Shown here piece after piece: positions 34,389-41,900 of a stretch of DNA of 47,037 bases. Position 1 is the first letter of the stretch. The number at the start of each line of letters is the position of its first letter. The stretch covers positions 1-47,037 of the forward strand of contig JANXYV010000162.1 in assembly GCA_025355875.1 (NCBI GenBank), given 5' to 3'. Below the pieces are notes generated by a model, which saw only the letters and a list, made by a program, of their open reading frames with translations, searched no databases and was not told the DNA's origin. This DNA comes from Prolixibacteraceae bacterium. Its GTDB lineage: Bacteria > Bacteroidota > Bacteroidia > Bacteroidales > Prolixibacteraceae. Made by a program: the position numbers and the translations under genes.

Positions 34389-36752
34389 ATGATATACAAT
34401 CCTATTTCGAATACGATTCGGTATCTGAGGAAAAACGCAGCCTTTACAACCATCAACATTGGTGGATTGGCTTTGGGTTTTGCTTCGGCCATACTCATCA
34501 TCATGCATGTTTACAAAGAGAACTCGTACAACAGCATGATTCCCGATAAAGAAAGAGTGTTCAATCTGATACAAAAGAGTCCGGATTCTCCACTGGGAAA
34601 TACCACAATCAGTTACGCCTTAACTCCAATGTTGGCTGATCATTTCCCTGAAATTGAATATTTTGCAAGAACCGAAAATTTTAGCTTGTTCAGTAACTGT
34701 ATCGTTTCGTATAAAGTTCCCAATGGGACCGATTTTATTAGTTTCAATGAACCCGATTTTTACCTGGCCGACAACAATTTGTTTCAAATTCTGCAGTATC
34801 CGTTTCTGGAAGGCAACCGCGAAAATGCCTTGAAAGATCCCAATTCAATTGTATTGTCGAAGGAGACCGCACGGAAATTTTTTGGCGATCAAGCGGCGCT
34901 TGGAAAAACACTTTCGTTGAATATTGATCACATTTTCAATGTTTCAGGGGTTGTTGATATTCCCAACTATGTAACATTCAAATTTTCGATGCTGGCTCCC
35001 ATTTCCTCCTTACGATCAAAATCAAACCTCGAAGGCTGGGACAGCAATGGTCAGCCATTTTTTAAACTGCAGAAAGGGATAAATTATAAAGACTTTAACG
35101 AAAAGATTGCCCATTTCTACAGTGAAATTAAACCTGAAAACATTCGTAATCCGGAACAATTAACACTTTCGATGTTGCCGGTAACAGAACGCCGGCTCTA
35201 TTACAATAAAAACCCGTTGTACCTGTTGGTTTTCATTGGCCTTGTAGTGCTCATTGTCAGCATCCTGAATTACATCAACATGTCCACCTCGCTGGTTCAG
35301 AAGCGAACATCTGAGATTGCGCTCAAGAAAATTTCGGGCGCGGGAAACCATTTAATCCGCATACAATTTATGCGTGAAACTGCCTTTATCTGTTTCTTGG
35401 CCATCGTTGCAGGTGTATCTCTCTCGTATATCGGAGCGCCGCTGTTCAAACAACTTACAGGCTCGGATCTCCTGCCCTATCTACAGAACAACACCAATTT
35501 GTTTATTGGCGGAAGTATTTTGCTTTGGATGATCGTCTCGCTGCTTGCCGGTTTTTATCCGGCGATCATACTTTCAGGAACTAAACCTTTAAATCTTTTC
35601 AGTAAAAATCGAAAAGCGACATCAGGAATCCAGAGTAAAAGTGTCCTTATCACTTTTCAGTTTACTATCTCAATGATACTGGTTATCATCACCTTAATGG
35701 TCAACCGGCAATATAGTTATATGCAGCAAATGCCGCTGGGCTTCGATAATAAATTGGTGATGCAAATACCCTTTACCAACAAATTGAAAGACAACTATAC
35801 CAACCTGAAAGACGAATTAAAGGAAATTCCTTCGATACAAGATATTTGTGCGGCATCGTCTATGCCGGTTGGTATTCCAAACAATTCAGGGGTAATGTGG
35901 ATCGACGATCAAAACCTGAAACATGACGAATCGTTTTGCTTTGCAATCGTGTCTGACGGCTATACACAGACCTTTAAGATGAAAATGGCTTCAGGAAATG
36001 AATTTGTGAGCGACAGGGCCGAAGAACTTAAAGGAGTTATAATTAACGAGGAAGCTGCCAGGCGACTCGGGTACCAAAATCCGCTTGGCAAACAAGTCGA
36101 TTTTTGGGGCAAACCAAATACAATTGTAGGAGTGGTCAAGGATTTTCAGAACAATTACCTTTTCAATAGGGTGCGACCGATGATCATCTCTGCGCATCCC
36201 GATAACCAGGGTTTTACAAAATTCCTTTATATAAGCATCATGCCGGGAGACATTAACAAAACAATCCGGTCCATCGAAAAAATAGTCAAACAGATTTCTC
36301 CCGAATTTCCTTTCGAATATAGTTTTACCAATGCCGAAGTTGAAGGTTATATTGATGAGATCAAACAAATAAACAGTGCATTCAGGTTCGCCAGTTTTAT
36401 TTCAATATTGCTGTCGATGATCGGACTCATTGCGCTTACCTATCATGCCACACAATCAAGAATAAAAGAAATCGGTATCCGAAAAGTAAATGGCGCGAAA
36501 AGTCTTGAAGTCATATTCCTTTTAAACCGCACTTTTCTGCGTTGGATAGTTCTTGCTTTTGTTATTGCCTGCCCCATTGCATGGATCGTCATATTCAACT
36601 TGTTACAGGGAATTGAGAATAAAACGAACATTGTGTGGTGGATTTTTGCCCTTGCCGGATTGCTGACATTGGGAATTGCCTTGCTCACGGTGAGTTGGCA
36701 AAGCTGGAAGGCCGCAACGAGAAACCCGGTGGAGGCGCTGAGGTATGAATAA
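34389..36752 (+). CDS. MacB/FtsX-type ABC permease 2
   Basis: Permease of 787 aa with the same double MacB_PCD/FtsX layout: TM1 at about 17-40, a three-helix cluster near 275-400, TM5 near 415-435, and final helices near 660-780. The FtsX signatures are SEIALKKISGAG in the first half and KEIGIRKVNGAKSLEVIFLLN in the second. Its second half is less like the other copies until the last 35 residues (WWIFALAGLLTLGIALLTV onward), where it agrees almost fully with permeases 1 and 3. The GxxExxY gene follows after a half family B repeat. Confidence 0.9.
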   Translation: MIYNPISNTIRYLRKNAAFTTINIGGLALGFASAILIIMHVYKENSYNSMIPDKERVFNLIQKSPDSPLGNTTISYALTPMLADHFPEIEYFARTENFSLFSNCIVSYKVPNGTDFISFNEPDFYLADNNLFQILQYPFLEGNRENALKDPNSIVLSKETARKFFGDQAALGKTLSLNIDHIFNVSGVVDIPNYVTFKFSMLAPISSLRSKSNLEGWDSNGQPFFKLQKGINYKDFNEKIAHFYSEIKPENIRNPEQLTLSMLPVTERRLYYNKNPLYLLVFIGLVVLIVSILNYINMSTSLVQKRTSEIALKKISGAGNHLIRIQFMRETAFICFLAIVAGVSLSYIGAPLFKQLTGSDLLPYLQNNTNLFIGGSILLWMIVSLLAGFYPAIILSGTKPLNLFSKNRKATSGIQSKSVLITFQFTISMILVIITLMVNRQYSYMQQMPLGFDNKLVMQIPFTNKLKDNYTNLKDELKEIPSIQDICAASSMPVGIPNNSGVMWIDDQNLKHDESFCFAIVSDGYTQTFKMKMASGNEFVSDRAEELKGVIINEEAARRLGYQNPLGKQVDFWGKPNTIVGVVKDFQNNYLFNRVRPMIISAHPDNQGFTKFLYISIMPGDINKTIRSIEKIVKQISPEFPFEYSFTNAEVEGYIDEIKQINSAFRFASFISILLSMIGLIALTYHATQSRIKEIGIRKVNGAKSLEVIFLLNRTFLRWIVLAFVIACPIAWIVIFNLLQGIENKTNIVWWIFALAGLLTLGIALLTVSWQSWKAATRNPVEALRYE

Positions 36753-36755
36753 AAT

Positions 36756-36803
36756 GTCTGAATCAGGATTTGCAGGATTTATTGATTAACAAGATTAAAA
36801 AAA
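36756..36803 (+). repeat. Family B element, left half flanking the GxxExxY gene
   Basis: It begins TGTCTGAATCAGGATTTG just after permease 2 and runs to the ATG of the GxxExxY gene. It pairs imperfectly with 37182-37235 on the other side of that gene, over about 45 bp. Confidence 0.75.
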
Positions 36804-37181
36804 ATGGAAAAGAAAATTGACGATGAATTGACATACAAAATCATAGGCTGTGCAATGAAAGTGCACAATACACTCGGCAATGGTTTTCTGGAAGTGATTT
36901 GCCAGCGTTGCCTGGCTATTGAACTTGAGAAAAACAATATTGATTTTTTGAGGGAACAGGAATTGCCAATCTTTTATGAAGGCATTCATGTTGGCACCCG
37001 AAGAGCTGATTTCATTGTTGCCAATGAAGTGATGGTTGAACTTAAATCAATCATTAAACTGGAGGAAGTCCACCTGGCGCAAGCACTAAATTACCTTATA
37101 GCATACCAAATAGACAAAGGCCTGCTGATCAACTTTGGATCAACCAGCCTTGAGGTAAAACGGTTATTCAGAAAGCATTAA
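36804..37181 (+). CDS. GxxExxY-family PD-(D/E)xK nuclease-like protein
   Basis: Small protein of 125 aa in the GxxExxY family (PDDEXK_3 clan). The start MEKKIDDELTYKIIGCAMKVHNTLG and the signature region are clear. The namesake motif reads G27-FL-E30-VI-C33, so its Tyr is replaced by Cys. The nuclease-type residues are present: Asp69 in RRADF, Glu79 and Lys81 in VELKS, and Gln93. The family's function is unproven. The gene fits exactly between the halves of a family B palindrome, and the other copies of that palindrome in this locus lack it. It may be a mobile or repeat-borne nuclease. Confidence 0.9.
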   Translation: MEKKIDDELTYKIIGCAMKVHNTLGNGFLEVICQRCLAIELEKNNIDFLREQELPIFYEGIHVGTRRADFIVANEVMVELKSIIKLEEVHLAQALNYLIAYQIDKGLLINFGSTSLEVKRLFRKH

Positions 37182-37235
37182 TTCTTGATCCTGAAAATCC
37201 TTTAATCCGACAAATCTTGATTCAGATAATTGACA
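37182..37235 (+). repeat. Family B element, right half flanking the GxxExxY gene
   Basis: Read in reverse, this half is TCTGAATCAAGATTTGTCGG and onward, matching the left half at 36758. Its outer end also forms the last codons and stop of the antisense ATPase gene (37222). Confidence 0.75.
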
Positions 37236-38385
37236 AATAATTAGTTATAAAAGCTTTCAGGGAGCAAATCCTGATACGTTCTTTGAAAAGATAATCATCA
37301 GATGATGGGGTAATCACATAGTTCATCGGGGCATTCAGGTCGTCGAAAGCCAGAAAGTTTCCCTTGGTGAGTTGGGGCGAATTCGAATATTTGATTTCGG
37401 CCGTTGCCACCACGTTTAATCCTTTGGTAAAAACCAAATCGACTTCCGAACCTTGATGGGTACGGTAGAAATAAATGTCGGTATAAGCGGATTTCAAGGC
37501 CAAAACCTGGTTCACCACAAACGATTCCCACGAACTGCCGATCATGGGGTTTCCTGATAGAGAAACAAAATCGGGAATTCCTGATAAATGGTGCAGTATC
37601 CCGGTGTCGGTAAGGTAAATCTTGGGCGTTTTAACCAATCGTTTCGACATGTTCCACGAAAACGGGTGAAGGCTTTTCAGCAAAAAAGCTTCCTCCAGAA
37701 AATCGACATATCGTTTTACGGTTGGCGTGGAAACTCCCAACGAATTGCCCAGCATGGTGGCGTTGAACAGTTGCCCGTTCAAATGAGCCATCATCGTCCA
37801 TAAATTGCGGATCGTATTGGGCGAAGCATTCAGTCCCAACTGCAACAAATCGCGGTTCAGGTAGGTGCTGATAAAGCTTTCCATCCAACGGCGCGATAAA
37901 TCGGGTTTGGTACTGAAAACCATGTTGGGGAAACCACCTTTTACCCACAAATCGGTTTGCGACACCGTTTCGGGTATCTCGCTCAAATCGAACGGATGAA
38001 GTTGGTGGTAAGCAATACGCCCGGCCAACGATTCGGACGAGTCGCGGAGAAGCTCGGGAGAAGCCGATCCCAGCAACAGAAACCGTCCGGGTTCACGCTG
38101 TCGGTCAACCAGCCCGCGCAATAGAGGATAAAGCTCTTTTTTATGCTGAACTTCGTCGATAACCACCAGATGATCGGTATGCTGCGATAAAAACAATTCG
38201 GCATCATTCAGTTTGAACAAGTCGGACTGGATTTCCAAATCGAGGTATATCGTTGGTTTAGCCGATGCCGACATGATTTGTTTGGCCAGGGTCGTTTTAC
38301 CCACCTGACGTGGCCCGATGATGGATACCACCGGAAAAAATGCCAATGAATCTTGAATTTCGGTGAATATTCGTCTGGTAATCAT
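37222..38385 (-). CDS. AAA_14/DUF4143 ATPase
   Basis: ATPase of 387 aa with an AAA_14 domain (Walker A GPRQVGKT at 24-31, Walker B VVIDE at 74-78) and a C-terminal DUF4143 domain (HQGSEVDLVF, then TAEIKYS, which resembles a PD-(D/E)xK nuclease core). Such genes are numerous and scattered in Bacteroidota; their job is unknown. It is antisense to the efflux genes around it and ends inside a family B repeat, where the final codons and stop come from repeat DNA. Three copies of a TTTCATGGATAAA-type motif lie at its promoter. It looks like an insertion into the array. Confidence 0.9.
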   Translation of the reverse strand: MITRRIFTEIQDSLAFFPVVSIIGPRQVGKTTLAKQIMSASAKPTIYLDLEIQSDLFKLNDAELFLSQHTDHLVVIDEVQHKKELYPLLRGLVDRQREPGRFLLLGSASPELLRDSSESLAGRIAYHQLHPFDLSEIPETVSQTDLWVKGGFPNMVFSTKPDLSRRWMESFISTYLNRDLLQLGLNASPNTIRNLWTMMAHLNGQLFNATMLGNSLGVSTPTVKRYVDFLEEAFLLKSLHPFSWNMSKRLVKTPKIYLTDTGILHHLSGIPDFVSLSGNPMIGSSWESFVVNQVLALKSAYTDIYFYRTHQGSEVDLVFTKGLNVVATAEIKYSNSPQLTKGNFLAFDDLNAPMNYVITPSSDDYLFKERIRICSLKAFITNYLSII

Positions 38386-38422
38386 CTTATTCTGATGCTT
38401 ATTTGAGTTACAATTTTTAAAA

Positions 38423-38490
38423 TTTCATGGACAAATATAGTAATTTATCCATGAAAATTTAAAATTTGACTTTAATATTTCATGGATAAA
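38423..38490 (-). promoter_or_regulatory. Promoter of the DUF4143 ATPase with three operator-like 13-mers
   Basis: On the minus strand TATATTTG (38432-38439) fits the -7 box. The motif TTTCATGGAYAAA occurs at 38423-38435 and 38478-38490 and in reverse at 38444-38456. The first copy overlaps the -7 box and the second covers the upstream contact region. This arrangement suggests repression, perhaps by the product itself. Confidence 0.5.
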
Positions 38491-38498
38491 GCAATAAG

Positions 38499-38620
38499 CG
38501 GCCTCCCCCGACCCTTCCAACGGAGGGGAGAAAAAAGGCAGAAGATAAAAAGAGTGAATGAAGAAGTATGCACTACCCCAAAAGTCTCCCCTTCGGGGAG
38601 ATTTAGAGGGGCTTAAACTA
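38499..38620. repeat. Family A repeat bracket before the second ATPase
   Basis: Left arm GGCCTCCCCCGACCC with GGAGGGGAG (38499-38530); right arm CTCCCCTTCGGGGAG followed by ATTTAGAGGGGCTT (about 38585-38615). The middle shares a GCAGAAGATAAAA stretch with the bracket at 44334, so these two are copies of the same unit of about 110-120 bp. Confidence 0.78.
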
Positions 38621-38627
38621 TTTTATA

Positions 38628-39305
38628 ATGATACACTTAAACAACATTGACAAGTATTACGATTCCAAGTTCCAACGGACTTTCGTGCTGAAAGCCGTTA
38701 ACCTCGAAGTGAAAGAAGGCGAATTCCTGAGCATCATGGGACCCAGCGGTTCGGGTAAATCCACCTTGCTGAATATTATCGGATTGCTGGATGCACCTTC
38801 AGCAGGTGAATATTCGCTGTACGAGAAATCAGTCCTCAACCTGAAAGAAAAAGCCAAAGTGGATTACCACCGCAATTTTATGGGTTTCATCTTTCAGGCT
38901 TACCACCTGATTGAGGAAATGACCGTGTACGAAAACATCGAAACCCCGCTGATCTACAAAGGCGTCAAAAGTCGCGACCGTCAGGCGATGGTGGCCGACC
39001 TGCTCGACCGCTTCAACATGGTAGCCAAAAAAGATTTGTTTCCGCAGCAGCTTTCAGGTGGGCAGCAGCAGTTGGTAGGAATAGCCCGTGCCATCATCGG
39101 AAAACCGAAATTGCTTTTGGCAGATGAACCAACAGGGAACCTTCAATCTGTTCAGGGCGAAATGATCATGGAAACGCTGAAAACCTTGAACGATGAGGGA
39201 ATGACCATCATTCATGTGACCCACAACGAAAAATTTGCCGGATACGGAAAACGGATCATCCGGCTGGAAGATGGAATTATCAGGAAGGATGAGAAGAAAG
39301 TCTGA
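38628..39305 (+). CDS. LolD/MacB-type ABC ATPase, second copy
   Basis: ATP-binding subunit, 225 aa. Walker A GPSGSGKST is at 38-46, the Q-loop is FIFQAYHL, the signature LSGGQQQLVGIARA starts at 142, and Walker B is LLLADEPTG with catalytic Glu167. The D-loop reads NLQS where NLDS is usual (Gln173), and the Arg after the signature is Leu. Both are changed relative to the first ATPase in the locus. The switch His is present (IHVTHN). It belongs to a different subgroup from the first copy and probably serves permeases 3-5. Confidence 0.9.
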   Translation: MIHLNNIDKYYDSKFQRTFVLKAVNLEVKEGEFLSIMGPSGSGKSTLLNIIGLLDAPSAGEYSLYEKSVLNLKEKAKVDYHRNFMGFIFQAYHLIEEMTVYENIETPLIYKGVKSRDRQAMVADLLDRFNMVAKKDLFPQQLSGGQQQLVGIARAIIGKPKLLLADEPTGNLQSVQGEMIMETLKTLNDEGMTIIHVTHNEKFAGYGKRIIRLEDGIIRKDEKKV

Positions 39306-39391
39306 ATCAGGATTTACAGGATGAAAGGATTTAAAAAGGAAACGTTAATCTGGATAATCCTTAAATCCGGGGCATCATGATTCAGACAATT
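39301..39391. repeat. Family B palindromic element before permease 3
   Basis: Left half TCTGAATCAGGATTTACAGG; right half in reverse TCTGAATCATGATGCCCCGG. About 90 bp, without a gene inside. It begins within the last codons of the second ATPase gene. Confidence 0.75.
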
Positions 39392-39413
39392 CAAATATTA
39401 ACACCATAAGTTT

Positions 39414-41783
39414 ATGCAGAGCATTTTCAAGTCAACCTACCGGAATTTCGTCCGGAAACCGGTCACCAACCTAATTAATCTGGGTGGCTTGGCCATTAGC
39501 CTGGCGTTGGTAATTATTTTGTCGGTTTACTCGTACAGCGAGCTGACTACCGACAACTACCACAAAAATGGTGATCGGCTGTATTTGCTTGGTAATTCAA
39601 TTGGCCCTATGCATATGCCTGCAGTATTGAAAGACCAGATCGACCTGAATATTCCAGAGGTCGAATCGGCGGTCAGGCTGGCTGATTCGTGGGAAGCGCC
39701 CGTATTTCAGGCTGGCGAACATGAACCGATTTCGTCGGACCTGGTTTTTGCCGATGCTGATTTTTTTAAGCTTTTCAACTACCAAGCCATCGAGGGTAAC
39801 CTGGAAAATGCATTGAAAGATCCCTTGACGATTGTCCTGACTAAGCCATTGGCTGAAAAACTATTTGGGAAGGAACTGGCCTTGGGTAAAACAGTGAAAA
39901 TGAACAACGACAAAGAATTGGTCGTTTCTGCAGTTATTGATGAGTTGCATGCCAATACCTGCCTAAAGTTCAGCGCGATTACCTCGGTAGCGACCCGAAA
40001 AACTGTCGAACCGAATGGCGAAGAATTTACCGATTGGGGATGGTGTAATTTTCACCTGTTTATTTTGCTGAAAGCTGGAACTAGTCCTGACGAGACAGTA
40101 AAAAAGATAGCGGCGCTATTTCCTAAAAAACAGGAGGACCAGCAAGATTACTCACAATTGAAACTGAACTCATTCGAGAAAGTTTATTTCTCCAGGCTTT
40201 CTCCTTTCGGAAGCGATTATCTTCGGTCAGGTGATAAAAAAAAGATCATGATCCTGCTCATGGTGGCCGCTCTAGTGATGGTGATCGCACTGGTCAACTT
40301 CATCAATATTTCTTCATCACAGTGGATGGAACAGATCAGGCAAACAGGCGTTTTAAAAGTGATTGGCGCCGATAAAGGTTCTATCCTGAAAAAGGTACTT
40401 TCCGAGGCCTTTCTTCTTTTCTTGATGTCGCTTTTTCTGGCGATAATGATCGTTCAGTTGCTGTTCCCTTATGTTAGTAACTGCACCGGAATTCATTTTA
40501 ATTCACATCTGCTTTTTTCACCTTCCTTCCTGACGATTTCCATTGCCGGAACTTTCATCCTGAGTTTGGTTTTAAGCATCATTCCTGCATTGCGTATATC
40601 ATCATCAAAAGCTTTGGACAACCTGAAAAAAACGGTTGAAAACGGAGCTTCGACTTCCATTTTCAGGGGAGTTTTGGTCACCACCCAATTTGTGATCGCC
40701 ATTGTGCTGATTGCCTTTACAGTGCTGGTACAAAAACAGGTCAACTTCGGGAGCAGTAACCTGGGATTCAATCAGGAAAACATCATCGGAATTAAACTTA
40801 CACCACAATTGAATCTGAAAAAAGATGTCCTCAAGAAGTTGCTTCAGGAAAAGCCAAATGTGTCACAAATTTCTTACACACAATACTACCCCGGGAAAAC
40901 CATATCGCATTGGACAACCAATCAGGGTGGCGGCGCTGAGAAAAAACAATTCAATTTCGACACCTTTAATGCCGATGCTTCCTTCTTCGGAATGACCGGT
41001 TTGCAACTTACCCAGGGACGCTTTTTCTCAGATGATTTAACTACCGATCGCAATAAAATGGTAGTGAACGAAACATTTGTTCACGAACACAAACTTGAAA
41101 ACCCGATCGGCACGAAACTCGTCATGGGTTTTGGCCCGGATGCCGGCCTTTCTGAAATAATCGGGGTTACTAAAGATTTTCATTACAAATCAGTCAATCA
41201 GCCCATTGGTTCTTTGATTATTCAAAATCAGACTTTTTCTTCCTATGCTCTGGTCTGCCTGAATACAAAGGATTTTAATTCTCTGCAATCAACCATCAGG
41301 GATATAAAAATGGTCACAGCTAACCTTTCGCCGTCTTTTCCGGTCGAAATTAGTTTTTTCGATCAAGCCATTGAAAATATGTACCAATCAGAACTTCAGT
41401 TTCGGCGCACTTTCTCGCTTTTTGCCGGTTGTGCCATTGTAATTTGCTGCCTGGGCATTTTAGCCATGTCGCTGTTTGCCTGCCAACGCCGGATCAAAGA
41501 AATCGGCATCCGAAAAGTAAATGGCGCAAGGGTTTCAGAAGTATTGGCCATGCTAAACCGTGACTTTGTGAAATGGGTGGCAATCGCTTTTGTAATAGCC
41601 ACACCCATTGCATATTACGCAATGAATAAATGGCTCGAAAGCTTTGCCTACAAAACAGAATTAAGCTGGTGGATTTTTGCCCTGGCAGGCTTGCTGGCGT
41701 TGGGAATTGCACTGCTAACAGTCAGCTGGCAAAGCTGGAAAGCCGCTACAAAAAATCCGGTGGAGGCGCTGAGGTATGAATAA
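39414..41783 (+). CDS. MacB/FtsX-type ABC permease 3
   Basis: Permease of 789 aa, double MacB_PCD/FtsX layout: TM1 near residues 20-42, a cluster near 280-400, TM5 near 425-445 and the last three helices within 665-775. The first FtsX block is QTGVLKVIGADKGSILKKV; the second is KEIGIRKVNGARVSEVLAMLNRDF. The last 95 residues are almost identical to permease 1, while the N-terminal halves of the two are very different. It is the first permease after the second ATPase, so these two may form a working pair. Confidence 0.9.
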   Translation: MQSIFKSTYRNFVRKPVTNLINLGGLAISLALVIILSVYSYSELTTDNYHKNGDRLYLLGNSIGPMHMPAVLKDQIDLNIPEVESAVRLADSWEAPVFQAGEHEPISSDLVFADADFFKLFNYQAIEGNLENALKDPLTIVLTKPLAEKLFGKELALGKTVKMNNDKELVVSAVIDELHANTCLKFSAITSVATRKTVEPNGEEFTDWGWCNFHLFILLKAGTSPDETVKKIAALFPKKQEDQQDYSQLKLNSFEKVYFSRLSPFGSDYLRSGDKKKIMILLMVAALVMVIALVNFINISSSQWMEQIRQTGVLKVIGADKGSILKKVLSEAFLLFLMSLFLAIMIVQLLFPYVSNCTGIHFNSHLLFSPSFLTISIAGTFILSLVLSIIPALRISSSKALDNLKKTVENGASTSIFRGVLVTTQFVIAIVLIAFTVLVQKQVNFGSSNLGFNQENIIGIKLTPQLNLKKDVLKKLLQEKPNVSQISYTQYYPGKTISHWTTNQGGGAEKKQFNFDTFNADASFFGMTGLQLTQGRFFSDDLTTDRNKMVVNETFVHEHKLENPIGTKLVMGFGPDAGLSEIIGVTKDFHYKSVNQPIGSLIIQNQTFSSYALVCLNTKDFNSLQSTIRDIKMVTANLSPSFPVEISFFDQAIENMYQSELQFRRTFSLFAGCAIVICCLGILAMSLFACQRRIKEIGIRKVNGARVSEVLAMLNRDFVKWVAIAFVIATPIAYYAMNKWLESFAYKTELSWWIFALAGLLALGIALLTVSWQSWKAATKNPVEALRYE

Positions 41784-41784
41784 A

Positions 41785-41888
41785 TGTCTGAATCAGGATT
41801 TGCAGGATGAAAGGATTGACTAGATTTTAGTACGAAAATACTAATCCTGGAAATCTTAAAATCCGGATCATCTTGATTCTGACGATTA
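41785..41888. repeat. Family B palindromic element between permeases 3 and 4
   Basis: Left half TGTCTGAATCAGGATTTGCA; right half in reverse CAGAATCAAGATGATCCGG. The loop has TTTTAGTACGAAAATACTAA near the centre. About 104 bp, with no gene inside. Confidence 0.75.
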
Positions 41889-41900
41889 AAAATTTTAGAT

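Noticed and set aside
36804-38385. GxxExxY plus DUF4143 ATPase as a phage-defence pair
   Set aside because: The genes are convergent, not an operon, and neither has a defence-specific effector domain; evidence is insufficient.
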